Positions 1 to 9,073 of a DNA stretch of 64,000 nucleotides are shown one piece after another. The notes under the pieces were generated by a model. That model was not told the DNA's origin, made no database searches, and saw nothing but the letters and a program-made list of their open reading frames with translations. The number at the start of each line of letters is the position of its first letter. The first letter of the stretch is position 1. The DNA lies in assembly GCF_018323985.1 (NCBI RefSeq), contig NZ_AP024590.1, forward strand, positions 1,550,001 to 1,614,000. Reading direction: 5' to 3'. The position numbers were made by a program, and so were the translations under genes. The DNA comes from Enterobacter kobei (lineage in GTDB: Bacteria; Pseudomonadota; Gammaproteobacteria; Enterobacterales; Enterobacteriaceae).

Positions 1-77
1 CCCGCGTTCTTTGGCCTGGCTTAAAGTTATTGATACCACAAAAATTCCCTTTCATTTTTTTTCCTGTGAGTGGAAGA

Positions 78-101
78 GGGTGATGTTTTACCTCATCACC
101 C
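78..101 (-). terminator. Hairpin downstream of yeiH
   Basis: GGGTGATG and CATCACCC form an 8-bp inverted repeat around an 8-nt loop, 45 nt past the yeiH stop. The minus-strand tail is only moderately T-rich, so it may be a weak terminator or a processing hairpin. Nothing else was recognised in bases 1-145. Confidence 0.35.
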
Positions 102-145
102 GTCCCGGATCCGGAGATGCTTCACCCTTTCACTAAACCAGGAAT

Positions 146-1192
146 TTATTTAGTCAGCGCCTCCACCCCGAGATTGATCAGCCCGCCGCCGACAATCAGC
201 CAGACAAACAGTACCAGCGCCATCAGCAGAGGTTTCACACCCGCGCTTTTGAGGGCGCTGACGTGGGTGGTCAGGCCGAGCGCCGCCATGGCCATCGCCA
301 GCAGAACGGTATCCAGTGTGATCAATGCCTGCACCAGCGCGGCGGGCAACAGGGAAAAGGAGTTAAAACCGGCCACCACAATGAACAGCACGGCGAACCA
401 CGGAATGGTGATTTTGCTGCGCTGAGTATCGTCAACTGGCGCGAGGCGTTTGACGCGCATCGCCAGCAGGATCAGGAAGGGGGCCAGCATCATTACGCGC
501 AGCATTTTGGCGATCACCGCGGCATTTTCGGCATCCGGGCTAACGGCGTGACCCGCCGCGACTACCTGTGCCACTTCATGCATGGTCGAACCCATATAGA
601 CGCCGTAGGCTTCCGGGCTGAAAAACGTGCTCAGTAGCGGGTACAGCGCCGGATAAAGGAAGATCGCCAGCGTGCCGAAAATCACCACCGTCGCCACGGC
701 TACCGTCACTTTACTCGCCTGCGCTTTTACTACTGGCTCGGTCGCCAGTACCGCCGCCGCACCGCAAATGCTGCTGCCTGCGCCAATCAGCCAACTGGTT
801 TGTTTATCCAGCCCGAAGACTTTTTGCCCGAGGAAGCAGGCCAGCGTAAAGGTGCTGATCAGGGTCAGGGCATCAATGATGATCCCGCTGACACCGACAT
901 CGGCAATCTGGGAGAAGGTCAGCCGGAAGCCGTACAAAATGATCCCCAGTCGTAATAAATGCTGCTTGGCGAACAGTACGCCGGTATCGCAGTGATGCGC
1001 GGTATGCGGGTAGAGCGTATTACCGATCACCATGCCCGCAAGGATCGCCAGCGTCAGGGCGCTGAATCCGGCACCGGCAATGGCCGGGATATTGCCAGCC
1101 CACAGGGCAAAGCCCGCGACCAGTGCGCTGAGCGCAAGGCCGGGCGCATAACGATGAAAAGACGAATGTGTGTGTAAGGTAAGCTCTGTCAT
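146..1192 (-). CDS. yeiH: YeiH, UPF0324 family inner-membrane protein (putative sulfite transporter)
   Basis: 348-residue polytopic membrane protein with about ten hydrophobic helices and the conserved stretch LIGAGSSICGAAAVLATEPV near the middle, closely matching K-12 YeiH (349 aa). The ATG at 1192 follows AAGGAGAAAGG and agrees with the K-12 start. An upstream in-frame start at 1216 is less likely. It is divergent from the LysR regulator yeiE, 119 bp away. In Salmonella, YeiE has been linked to sulfite sensing and to control of yeiH. The transport role is therefore inherited from the family and not visible in the sequence itself. Confidence 0.9.
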   Translation of the reverse strand: MTELTLHTHSSFHRYAPGLALSALVAGFALWAGNIPAIAGAGFSALTLAILAGMVIGNTLYPHTAHHCDTGVLFAKQHLLRLGIILYGFRLTFSQIADVGVSGIIIDALTLISTFTLACFLGQKVFGLDKQTSWLIGAGSSICGAAAVLATEPVVKAQASKVTVAVATVVIFGTLAIFLYPALYPLLSTFFSPEAYGVYMGSTMHEVAQVVAAGHAVSPDAENAAVIAKMLRVMMLAPFLILLAMRVKRLAPVDDTQRSKITIPWFAVLFIVVAGFNSFSLLPAALVQALITLDTVLLAMAMAALGLTTHVSALKSAGVKPLLMALVLFVWLIVGGGLINLGVEALTK

Positions 1193-1311
1193 AACCTTTC
1201 TCCTTTGTATGGACAAAGCGTAAGGCCTGCTGGCTTAAAAATAAAATTGATTATATATTTATAATTAATCTTTATAAGTGGTAAGCGACGCCTTACCGGA
1301 TGCGGTGAATC

Positions 1312-2178
1312 ATGCATATTACGTTGCGGCAACTGGCCGTTTTTGTGGAAGTGCTGAAAAGTGGCTCGACAATCCAGGCCTCGCAAATGCTGGCCTTGTC
1401 CCAGTCGGCGGTCAGCGCGGCGTTAAGCGATCTGGAAGGGCAACTCGGCGTGCAGTTGTTCGATCGTGTGGGCAAACGGCTGGTGGTTAATGAACACGGG
1501 CGACTGCTGTATCCGCGTGCGCTGGCGTTACTGGAGCAGGCGACGGAGATCGAGCAGTTATTCCGTGAGGATAACGGCGCGATCCGCGTCTCTGCCAGCA
1601 GCACTATCGGCAACTATATTCTCCCGGAAGTGATCGCCCGTTATCGCCGTGATTTCCCCGACCTGCCGCTGGAGATGAGCGTCGGCAACAGTCAGGATGT
1701 GATCAACGCGGTGGCGGATTTTCGCGTGGATATCGGCCTTATCGAAGGGCCATGCCACACGGCAGAAATCATTGCGGAACCCTGGCTGGAAGACGAACTG
1801 GTGGTATTTGCTTCGCCGTCATCGCCACTGCTACAGAATGAGGTTAGCCTGGAACAGCTGGCCGCCGCGCCATGGATCCTGCGCGAGCGCGGCTCCGGTA
1901 CCCGCGAACTGGTGGATTATCTGCTGCTGTCCCATTTACCGCAGTTTCAGCTGGCCATGGAGCTGGGCAATTCCGAAGCCATTAAACATGCGGTGCGTCA
2001 TGGGCTGGGCATTAGCTGCCTTTCCCGGCGAGTGATCGCTGAACAGCTGGAGTCCGGCTCGCTGGTGGAAGTGCCGATCCCGCTGCCGCGACTGGTGCGC
2101 ACCCTGTGGCGCATACATCACCGGCAAAAACATCTGTCCAGCGCCCTGAAGCGGTTTTTACGCTATTGCGGTGAATGA
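1312..2178 (+). CDS. yeiE: YeiE, LysR-family transcriptional regulator
   Basis: 288 residues: N-terminal winged HTH (residues 1-60, with SQSAVSAALSDLEGQLGVQLFDR as the recognition and wing region, of which SQSAVSAALSDLE is most conserved) and a C-terminal periplasmic-binding-like effector domain from about residue 90. Very close to K-12 YeiE. It is divergent from yeiH, the arrangement expected of a LysR regulator that controls its neighbour. A small hairpin (GGTAAG/CTTACC, 1280-1297) lies in the leader, 15 nt before the ATG, and no strong Shine-Dalgarno sequence is visible, so translation may be weak. Related proteins sense sulfite (Salmonella) and affect motility and virulence genes. The effector here is inferred. 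Confidence 0.92.
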   Translation: MHITLRQLAVFVEVLKSGSTIQASQMLALSQSAVSAALSDLEGQLGVQLFDRVGKRLVVNEHGRLLYPRALALLEQATEIEQLFREDNGAIRVSASSTIGNYILPEVIARYRRDFPDLPLEMSVGNSQDVINAVADFRVDIGLIEGPCHTAEIIAEPWLEDELVVFASPSSPLLQNEVSLEQLAAAPWILRERGSGTRELVDYLLLSHLPQFQLAMELGNSEAIKHAVRHGLGISCLSRRVIAEQLESGSLVEVPIPLPRLVRTLWRIHHRQKHLSSALKRFLRYCGE

Positions 2179-2337
2179 GGCCATTGCATTTTATTATCGT
2201 CAGGCAGCGCATCCACTGCTTTACTTATAATCCACGGCCAGTCATGAAGGTCTCTTATAACAGCGCATTTGTGCCGGAAGGATGCCGTCTGGTCTGCTAC
2301 AATCCGGCCTCATTTTTTGGAAGGACAGCATTTTCCC

Positions 2338-3807
2338 ATGGTTTCCGAATCTAAAACCACACAAGCGCCCACGCTCCGTCGTGAACTCAAGGCGCGTCAC
2401 CTGACGATGATCGCCATTGGCGGCTCCATCGGCACAGGGTTGTTTGTTGCATCAGGTGCAACCATCTCTCAGGCAGGGCCGGGCGGCGCACTGTTCTCCT
2501 ATATTTTGATTGGCCTGATGGTCTATTTCCTGATGACCAGTCTGGGCGAGCTGGCTGCCTATATGCCGGTATCCGGCTCCTTTGCCACCTACGGTCAAAA
2601 ATACGTTGAAGAGGGCTTTGGCTTCGCGCTGGGCTGGAACTACTGGTACAACTGGGCGGTGACCATCGCTGTGGATCTCGTGGCGGCGCAGCTGGTGATG
2701 AGCTGGTGGTTCCCGGATACGCCAGGCTGGATCTGGAGCGCGCTGTTCCTGTGCGTGATTTTCCTTCTCAACTGGATCTCCGTAAAAGGCTTCGGCGAAG
2801 CGGAATACTGGTTCTCCTTAATTAAGGTCACCACCGTCATTATCTTTATTATCGTCGGCGTGATGATGATTTTCGGTATCTTCCAGGGCGCAGAGCCTGC
2901 GGGCTGGAGCAACTGGGGCATCGGCGACGCGCCGTTTGCGGGCGGTTTTGCGGCCATGATTGGCGTGGCGATGATCGTCGGCTTCTCGTTCCAGGGTACC
3001 GAACTGATTGGCATTGCGGCGGGCGAATCCGAAGATCCGGAGAAGAACATTCCGCGCGCGGTGCGTCAGGTGTTCTGGCGTATCCTGCTGTTTTATGTGT
3101 TCGCCATTCTGGTGATCAGCCTGATTATTCCGTACACCGACCCGAGCCTGCTGCGTAACGATGTAAAAGACATCAGCGTCAGCCCGTTCACGCTGGTATT
3201 CCAGCATGCCGGTCTGCTGTCTGCGGCGGCGATCATGAATGCGGTGATCCTGACGGCGGTGCTGTCGGCAGGTAACTCTGGTATGTACGCGTCTACGCGT
3301 ATGCTGTACACCCTGGCCTGTGACGGTAAAGCGCCGCGCATTTTCAGCAAGCTGTCGAAGGGCGGGGTGCCACGTAACGCGCTCTATGCCACCACGGTGA
3401 TCGCGGGCTTGTGCTTCCTGACCTCCATGTTTGGCAACCAGACGGTTTACCTGTGGCTGCTGAATACGTCGGGCATGACCGGCTTTATCGCCTGGCTGGG
3501 GATCGCCATCAGCCATTACCGTTTCCGTCGCGGCTTTATATTGCAGGGGCGCGATCTGAGCGAACTGCCGTATCGTTCAGGCTTCTTCCCGCTGGGGCCG
3601 ATCTTCGCCTTTGTGCTGTGCCTGATCATTACGCTTGGCCAGAACTACGAAGCCTTCCTGTCAGATACCATTGACTGGGGCGGTGTGGCGGCGACTTATA
3701 TCGGTATTCCGCTGTTCCTGATCATCTGGTTTGGCTACAAACTGAGTCGCGGTACTAAGTTTGTCAGCTATCGCGATATGGAATTCCCGAAACGCGTTCA
3801 GAAGTAA
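2338..3807 (+). CDS. lysP: LysP, lysine-specific permease
   Basis: 489-residue amino acid-polyamine-organocation (APC) permease of the inner membrane, importing L-lysine with protons. The N-terminal AIGGSIGTGLFVASG is the family's substrate and helix 1 motif, and the hydrophobic pattern fits 12 helices. Length and sequence match K-12 LysP almost throughout. The ATG at 2338 follows GGAAGGACAG. The longer open frame from 2269 contains the likely promoter (TACAAT at 2298-2303) and is not coding. In E. coli lysP is activated by ArgP and LysP also inhibits the CadC sensor; neither cadC nor argP is in this window. Confidence 0.96.
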   Translation: MVSESKTTQAPTLRRELKARHLTMIAIGGSIGTGLFVASGATISQAGPGGALFSYILIGLMVYFLMTSLGELAAYMPVSGSFATYGQKYVEEGFGFALGWNYWYNWAVTIAVDLVAAQLVMSWWFPDTPGWIWSALFLCVIFLLNWISVKGFGEAEYWFSLIKVTTVIIFIIVGVMMIFGIFQGAEPAGWSNWGIGDAPFAGGFAAMIGVAMIVGFSFQGTELIGIAAGESEDPEKNIPRAVRQVFWRILLFYVFAILVISLIIPYTDPSLLRNDVKDISVSPFTLVFQHAGLLSAAAIMNAVILTAVLSAGNSGMYASTRMLYTLACDGKAPRIFSKLSKGGVPRNALYATTVIAGLCFLTSMFGNQTVYLWLLNTSGMTGFIAWLGIAISHYRFRRGFILQGRDLSELPYRSGFFPLGPIFAFVLCLIITLGQNYEAFLSDTIDWGGVAATYIGIPLFLIIWFGYKLSRGTKFVSYRDMEFPKRVQK

Positions 3808-3819
3808 TCCCTGTTATCT

Positions 3820-3848
3820 GGCCGGGTGGCGCTTGCGCTTACCCGGCC
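3820..3848 (+). repeat. REP-like palindrome after lysP
   Basis: GGCCGGGT and ACCCGGCC pair around a GC-rich loop, in the layout typical of enterobacterial REP units. It lies 12 nt after the lysP stop and is followed by a T-containing tract, so it may also act as a terminator or 3'-end stabiliser. Confidence 0.75.
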
Positions 3849-3917
3849 TGTTCGTTTTCAGACCTCCATGCTTTCTCCTTTATTGCCCATCCTGACATAG
3901 ATTTTAACAATTCAATT

Positions 3918-3942
3918 GATAATCGTTATTATTTGCATTATC
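3918..3942 (+). promoter_or_regulatory. Fur box of cirA
   Basis: GATAATCGTTATTATTTGC followed by ATTATC resembles overlapping Fur hexamer arrays (consensus GATAATGATAATCATTATC). It lies about 155-180 nt upstream of cirA, where K-12 cirA has its Fur-repressed promoters. This supports iron-starvation induction. Confidence 0.7.
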
Positions 3943-3947
3943 GTTAC

Positions 3948-4079
3948 ATGCGATTTCAACAGGATAAAAACATCCGCGTTCCACGTCGGGTCATCGACAT
4001 TATTATCACCGCCTTCGCCAACGTAGCGGGCGGGGATCTGCGCATTGTGAGCAGCCTCTTTTTTATTTGTTGTAATTAG
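3948..4079 (+). other. cirA leader containing a 43-codon open frame
   Basis: The stretch between the Fur box and cirA carries an uninterrupted ATG-to-TAG frame of 43 codons, ending 17 nt before the cirA ATG and starting MRFQQDKNIRVPRR. There is no Shine-Dalgarno sequence before its ATG. In E. coli the cirA messenger has a long leader that is a target of Hfq, RyhB and OmrA/OmrB. This stretch is most likely that regulatory leader, and the open frame may be chance. Confidence 0.4.
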
Positions 4080-4096
4080 TTCATGGAGAATTTGGA

Positions 4097-6058
4097 ATGT
4101 TTACCCTGAATCCCGTCGTGCGGGGAGGACTGTGCGCGTCCGCAATTTCACTCGCGCTGCCAGCGTTTGCTAACGAAACGATGGTGGTTACCGCCGCTGC
4201 TACCGAGCAGAATGTGAAAGACGCGCCGGCAAGTATCAGCGTGATCACGCAGCAGGATCTGCAACGCAAGCCAGTACACAACCTCAAAGATGTCCTGCAG
4301 GACGTGCCCGGCGTACAGCTCACCAACGAAGGCGATAACCGCAAAGGCGTCAGCATTCGCGGCCTCGACAGCAGCTATACGCTGATCCTGGTCGATGGCA
4401 AACGCGTTAACTCGCGCAACGCCGTATTCCGCCACAATGATTTCGACCTGAACTGGATCCCGGTGGACGCCATTGAGCGTATCGAAGTGGTGCGCGGACC
4501 GATGTCGTCACTGTATGGTTCCGACGCCCTCGGCGGGGTGGTTAACATCATCACCAAAAAAATAGGTCAACAGTGGAGCGGTAGCCTCACCGCCGACAGC
4601 ACTATTCAGGAAAAACGCGATCGGGGCGATACCTGGAACGGCCAGTTCTTTACCAGTGGCCCGCTGATTGACGGCGTGCTCGGCATGAAAGCGTTCGGCA
4701 GCGTGGCAAAACGCGAAAAAGACAAAGCAGAACGCTCGGACACCGCCGCCACTGGCGAAACGCCGCGTATCGAAGGCTTTACCAGCCGCGATGCGAACGT
4801 GGAATTTGCCTGGACGCCGAATGAAAATCACGATTTCACCGCAGGTTATGGTTTCGACCGCCAGGATCGCAGCTCCGACTCCCTCGACAAGAATCGCCTG
4901 GAGCGCCAGAACGTCTCCCTCAGCCACAACGGACGCTGGGATCTGGGCAACAGCGAACTGAAATACTACAGCGAAAAAGTCGACAATAAGAATCCTGGCA
5001 ACAGCAACACCATCACTTCGGAAAGCAACACCGTCGACGGCAAATATGTACTGCCGGTGGAGGCGATTAACCAGTTCGTCACCTTTGGCGGCGAATGGCG
5101 ACACGATAAGCTGAAAGATCCGGTTAACATTACCGGCGGCAGCAGCAGCGAAACCTCCGCCAGCCAGTATGCGCTCTTTGTCGAAGATGAATGGCGTCTC
5201 TTCGAACCGCTGGCGCTGACTACCGGCGTGCGTATGGACGATCACGAAACCTATGGCGATCACTGGAGTCCGCGAGCATATCTGGTGTACAACGCCACCG
5301 ACACGCTGACGGTGAAAGGCGGCTGGGCAAAAGCCTTTAAAGCACCGTCTCTGCTACAGCTCAGTCCGGACTGGGTCACCGGCTCCTGCCGCGGTGCGTG
5401 TGAAATCGTCGGCAGCCCCGATCTGAAACCGGAAACCAGCGAAAGCTACGAAATGGGGCTGTATTACGCAGGCGAAGAGGGCTGGCTGGAAGGCGTGCAG
5501 GCGAGTATCACCACGTTCCAGAACGATGTTCAGGATCGTATCAGCATCAGTCGCACCCCTAACGCCAACGCTGCACAAGGCTACCCGAACTACGTGGGGC
5601 TGAATGCCGATGGGGAACCGATTTTCCGCTACTACAACGTCAATAAAGCACGTATACGCGGCGTGGAAACCGAGCTGAAAGTACCGTTTGATGATCAGTG
5701 GAAACTGACGCTGAATTACACCTATAACGACGGGCGCGATCTGAGTAACGGCGGTAATACCCCGTTACAGGAGCTGCCATTCCATACGGCGAACGGGACA
5801 GTGGACTGGCAGCCGGTGCAGGACTGGTCATTCTACGTTTCCGGTAATTACACAGGTGAAAAACGCAACGTCAGCGCCACCGGCACCACGCCGGGCGGCT
5901 ATGTCATCTGGAATGCGGGCGGAGCGTGGCAGGCAACGAAAAACGTCAAGCTACGTGCGGGCGTGCTGAACCTGATGGATAAAGATCTCAGCCGCGATGA
6001 TTACAGCTACAACGAAGACGGACGTCGTTACTTTATGGCGGTGGATTACCGGTTCTGA
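4097..6058 (+). CDS. cirA: CirA, TonB-dependent catecholate siderophore (colicin I) receptor
   Basis: 653-residue outer-membrane receptor that imports ferric catecholates such as dihydroxybenzoylserine, powered by TonB. Signal peptide at about residues 1-25 (cut near FANE), TonB box ETMVVTA just after it, plug domain (about 40-155, with KDAPASISVITQQDLQ), then a 22-strand barrel ending in the outer-membrane signature YFMAVDYRF. K-12 Cir is 663 aa and the two align throughout, with small loop differences. An upstream Fur box indicates induction by iron limitation. It is convergent with fghA across a BIME. In E. coli the same protein admits colicins Ia/Ib and catechol cephalosporins. Confidence 0.95.
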   Translation: MFTLNPVVRGGLCASAISLALPAFANETMVVTAAATEQNVKDAPASISVITQQDLQRKPVHNLKDVLQDVPGVQLTNEGDNRKGVSIRGLDSSYTLILVDGKRVNSRNAVFRHNDFDLNWIPVDAIERIEVVRGPMSSLYGSDALGGVVNIITKKIGQQWSGSLTADSTIQEKRDRGDTWNGQFFTSGPLIDGVLGMKAFGSVAKREKDKAERSDTAATGETPRIEGFTSRDANVEFAWTPNENHDFTAGYGFDRQDRSSDSLDKNRLERQNVSLSHNGRWDLGNSELKYYSEKVDNKNPGNSNTITSESNTVDGKYVLPVEAINQFVTFGGEWRHDKLKDPVNITGGSSSETSASQYALFVEDEWRLFEPLALTTGVRMDDHETYGDHWSPRAYLVYNATDTLTVKGGWAKAFKAPSLLQLSPDWVTGSCRGACEIVGSPDLKPETSESYEMGLYYAGEEGWLEGVQASITTFQNDVQDRISISRTPNANAAQGYPNYVGLNADGEPIFRYYNVNKARIRGVETELKVPFDDQWKLTLNYTYNDGRDLSNGGNTPLQELPFHTANGTVDWQPVQDWSFYVSGNYTGEKRNVSATGTTPGGYVIWNAGGAWQATKNVKLRAGVLNLMDKDLSRDDYSYNEDGRRYFMAVDYRF

Positions 6059-6065
6059 TGGGTTT

Positions 6066-6151
6066 GCCGGGTGGCGGCTGCGCCTTACCCGGCCTACGGG
6101 ATGACCGAACGCCATGGTTTTGTAGGCCCGGCAAGCTTGCGCCGCCGGGCA
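6066..6151. repeat. BIME: paired, inverted REP units between cirA and fghA
   Basis: Two GC-rich palindromes in opposite orientation, 6066-6093 and 6121-6151, separate the convergent cirA and fghA genes. The second unit is identical over about 32 nt to the unit at 41104-41135. Such bacterial interspersed mosaic elements stabilise 3' ends and can bind gyrase or IHF. Confidence 0.85.
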
Positions 6152-6156
6152 AAACG

Positions 6157-6993
6157 TCACTTCAATAAATGCTGCGCATGGAAGCGCAGATGATCCTCAA
6201 TAAAGGACGCAATAAAGTAGTAGCTGTGATCGTGGCCCGGCTGCACCCGCAGGGTCAGCGGCCAGCCAGTCTGGCGTGCTGCTTCTGCGAGGCGCGCAGG
6301 CTGTAGCTGGTCAGCCAGAAATTGATCGCTGTCACCCTGGTCGATAAGCGTTGGGATCGCGTCATCCGGCTTGCTGTTCAACATCAGCGCACAGCTGTCC
6401 CACCCCTGCCAGTCGGCCACGTTTTCCCCCAGATAGGCGCTAAAGGCTTTCTGCCCCCAGGGCACCTGGCATGGATTCACAATAGGCGCGAAGGCTGACA
6501 CGCTGGTATAGCGGCCTGGATTTTTCAGCGCCATGATCAGCGCCCCGTGACCACCCATCGAATGCCCGCTGATGGCGCAACGATCGCTGACGTTAAACTG
6601 CGCGCGGATCAGTGCAGGCAGCTCGTCACGCAGATAATCATACATCCGGTAATGCGCCGCCCACGGCTGCTGGGTGGCGTTCAGGTAAAAGCCTGCGCCC
6701 TGGCCCAGATCATAGCTTTCGCTGTTGGCGACGTCATCGCCGCGCGGGCTGGTATCCGGCATCACCAGCACGATGCCAAGCTCAGCCGCCACGCGCTGCG
6801 CCCCGGCTTTGGTGGTGAAGTTCTCGTCATTACAGGTCAGGCCGGAGAGCCAGTAAAGTACTGGCGGCGGCGTTTCCCGCCGTTCTGGCGGTAAAAACAC
6901 GCTGAACGTCATCGTACAGTTCAGTACGGCGGAGTCATGACGCCAGCGCTGCTGCCAGCCGTCAAAACAACGGTGTTCTTCAAGCATTTCCAT
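6157..6993 (-). CDS. yeiG: S-formylglutathione hydrolase (YeiG type)
   Basis: 278-residue alpha/beta hydrolase of the esterase D family. It hydrolyses S-formylglutathione to glutathione and formate, the last step of glutathione-dependent formaldehyde detoxification. The nucleophile elbow GHSMGGHGALIM is present, with the acid in a DQGDSDQFL region and the histidine in GHDHSYYFI, completing a Ser-Asp-His triad. Length equals K-12 YeiG (278 aa). As in K-12 this copy is separate from the frm operon. It is divergent from an MFS gene with a 134-bp gap. Confidence 0.94.
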   Translation of the reverse strand: MEMLEEHRCFDGWQQRWRHDSAVLNCTMTFSVFLPPERRETPPPVLYWLSGLTCNDENFTTKAGAQRVAAELGIVLVMPDTSPRGDDVANSESYDLGQGAGFYLNATQQPWAAHYRMYDYLRDELPALIRAQFNVSDRCAISGHSMGGHGALIMALKNPGRYTSVSAFAPIVNPCQVPWGQKAFSAYLGENVADWQGWDSCALMLNSKPDDAIPTLIDQGDSDQFLADQLQPARLAEAARQTGWPLTLRVQPGHDHSYYFIASFIEDHLRFHAQHLLK

Positions 6994-7127
6994 GCGACGT
7001 TCCTCTACTCGTCATACTCAAAATGAAGGGTTTATCATACAGGTATTCACTTTGCGGTGAGTAACTTTCACTTCCTCATCCCTGCAACATACTGCATCAT
7101 AAACACAACTTTACATTAACTTATGAG

Positions 7128-8270
7128 ATGCAGATGGCGCTCAGAATTGCGCTCAGTGGATTTGTGGTTCTGATTGTGGCGATGGGGATTGGCCGTTTTG
7201 CCTTTACCCCGCAGGTGCCGCTGATGATCCGTGACGGTCAGCTAACCCTGACCAGCGCCGGGCTGGTGGCCGCCATGAACTATCTGGGCTATCTGTTTGG
7301 CGCATGGGACGCGATGCGCGCGCACAGGCATGTGGAAAGCCGTCTGTACGCCGGGGTTTTTGGTGCCGTAGCGCTGACGTTTCTCTCGGCGCTGGCGGAT
7401 AACGCCATTGCTCACGGCCTGCTGCGGCTGGTGATCGGCATGATGAGCGGCTGGGCGATGGTGTTGACCGCGGCGTGGATCACCGACCAGCTGGCCCATG
7501 CGGGCAAACCCGGCCTGAACGCCGCGGTATTTGCCGGGCCGGGGGCGGGCATTGCCCTGAGCGGTCTGCTGGCGATCGGCATCCAGTCTAAAGCCCTGTC
7601 CGCCGCGGCGGGCTGGCAGGTGTATGGCGTGTTGGCGCTGGTATTGATTGCACTTATCGCTCGCTGGCTGCCCCGCCCGGGACAACTCCACCGCAGCGGC
7701 GACAAACCGCAGCCTTTAACGCTCACCCCTGACATTAAACGGCTGGTCTGGAGCTACAGCCTCGCGGGCTTTGGCTACATCCTTCCGGCGACGTTCTTGT
7801 CGCAGATGGCGGCCCAGCGCTTCCCTGGCAGCGTCTTTGCCCAGTTTGTCTGGCCGGTATTTGGCGCGGCGGCGGTGCTTGGCATTGCGCTGAGTATCAC
7901 CTTACGCCACGTCGGACGCAGCCATCAGCGGCTGGCCGTCGTGCTCTGGTTACAGGGCGCGGGCGTGATTGCCGCCTGGCTGCTGCCGGGCATGGCGGGG
8001 CTGGTGAGTGGGGCGCTGCTGGTGGGTGGCGGTTTTCTGTGTGCGGTACAGCTGTCGCTGGTCTGCGGCCGCGAGCTGGCACCGACTCACGCGCGCTATA
8101 TGGCCGGGCTGTTGACCACCGGTTACGCGATCGGGCAACTGGTAGGGCCGATGACCTCCGCGCTCTCTACCTGGCTGACCCATCAACTGGAGCCTGCGCT
8201 CGGTCTGGCGGGGGCGGCGCTGTTTATCGGCGGCGGGCTGGTGTGGAAACGTCAGCATGAAAGGCCGTAA
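7128..8270 (+). CDS. YbfB/YjiJ-family MFS transporter
   Basis: 380-residue inner-membrane carrier with roughly 12 hydrophobic helices. The N-terminus, with MGIGRFAFTPQVPLM, is characteristic of the MFS_4 (YbfB/YjiJ) group, whose substrates are unknown. The start is either the ATG at 7128 or the one at 7134, and neither has a strong Shine-Dalgarno sequence. K-12 has no gene here, so this is an accessory insertion between yeiG and folE. It may act as an exporter, but no substrate can be read from the sequence. Confidence 0.8.
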   Translation: MQMALRIALSGFVVLIVAMGIGRFAFTPQVPLMIRDGQLTLTSAGLVAAMNYLGYLFGAWDAMRAHRHVESRLYAGVFGAVALTFLSALADNAIAHGLLRLVIGMMSGWAMVLTAAWITDQLAHAGKPGLNAAVFAGPGAGIALSGLLAIGIQSKALSAAAGWQVYGVLALVLIALIARWLPRPGQLHRSGDKPQPLTLTPDIKRLVWSYSLAGFGYILPATFLSQMAAQRFPGSVFAQFVWPVFGAAAVLGIALSITLRHVGRSHQRLAVVLWLQGAGVIAAWLLPGMAGLVSGALLVGGGFLCAVQLSLVCGRELAPTHARYMAGLLTTGYAIGQLVGPMTSALSTWLTHQLEPALGLAGAALFIGGGLVWKRQHERP

Positions 8271-8307
8271 CGATTTCAATAATTATCGCGGTGAATACAC
8301 TGGATTA

Positions 8308-8327
8308 TGTGCGTGACCTCACGCACA
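8308..8327. promoter_or_regulatory. Perfect palindrome upstream of folE
   Basis: TGTGCGTGACCTCACGCACA has two 9-nt arms around a 2-nt spacer and lies 62 nt before the folE ATG, where a promoter would be expected. It is not a standard CRP site, because the spacing of the TGTG and CACA blocks differs. A second small hairpin (CTTTGCC/GGCAAAG, 8339-8360) follows in the leader. The binding protein is unknown. Confidence 0.45.
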
Positions 8328-8389
8328 ATGACTGCGCACTTTGCCTGCTAAGCGGCAAAGGATAGCGACACCTGCAGGAGAATAAAGAC

Positions 8390-9055
8390 ATGCCATCACT
8401 GAGTAAAGAAGCCGCGCTGGTCCATGAAGCCCTGGTCGCCCGCGGCCTGGAAACCCCGTTGCGCGCACCGGCCGACATCGACAACGAAACCCGTAAGCGT
8501 CTGATTGCCGGGCATATGACCGAGATCATGCAACTGTTAAATCTCGATCTGAGCGATGACAGCCTGATGGAAACCCCGCAGCGTATCGCCAAAATGTACG
8601 TTGATGAGATCTTCTCCGGCCTCGATTACGCCAATTTCCCGAAGATCACCGTCATCGAAAACAAAATGAAAGTCGACGAGATGGTGACGGTACGTGACAT
8701 CACGCTGACCAGCACCTGTGAACACCATTTTGTGATCATCGACGGCAAAGCAACCGTGGCCTATATCCCGAAAGATTCGGTGATTGGCCTGTCGAAAATT
8801 AACCGCATTGTGCAGTTTTTTGCCCAGCGTCCGCAGGTGCAGGAGCGCTTAACGCAGCAGATCCTCACCGCCCTGCAAACGCTGCTTGGCACCAACAATG
8901 TGGCCGTTTCTATCGATGCGGTGCACTACTGCGTCAAAGCGCGCGGCATTCGTGATGCCACCAGCGCCACCACCACTACCTCGCTGGGCGGATTATTCAA
9001 ATCCAGCCAGAATACCCGCCAGGAGTTCCTGCGCGCGGTACGTCATCACAACTAA
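8390..9055 (+). CDS. folE: GTP cyclohydrolase I
   Basis: 221-residue cytoplasmic enzyme that converts GTP to 7,8-dihydroneopterin triphosphate, the first step of tetrahydrofolate synthesis and of the queuosine pathway. Zinc ligands are visible in STCEHHF and in VHYCVKARGIRD, and the family motif TTTTSLGGLFKSS lies near the C-terminus. It matches K-12 FolE (222 aa) nearly throughout. The ATG follows GCAGGAGAATAAAGAC. yeiB begins 18 nt after the folE stop, so the two are probably co-transcribed, as in K-12. Confidence 0.97.
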   Translation: MPSLSKEAALVHEALVARGLETPLRAPADIDNETRKRLIAGHMTEIMQLLNLDLSDDSLMETPQRIAKMYVDEIFSGLDYANFPKITVIENKMKVDEMVTVRDITLTSTCEHHFVIIDGKATVAYIPKDSVIGLSKINRIVQFFAQRPQVQERLTQQILTALQTLLGTNNVAVSIDAVHYCVKARGIRDATSATTTTSLGGLFKSSQNTRQEFLRAVRHHN

Positions 9056-9073
9056 TTGAGGCAGGCAAACTTC

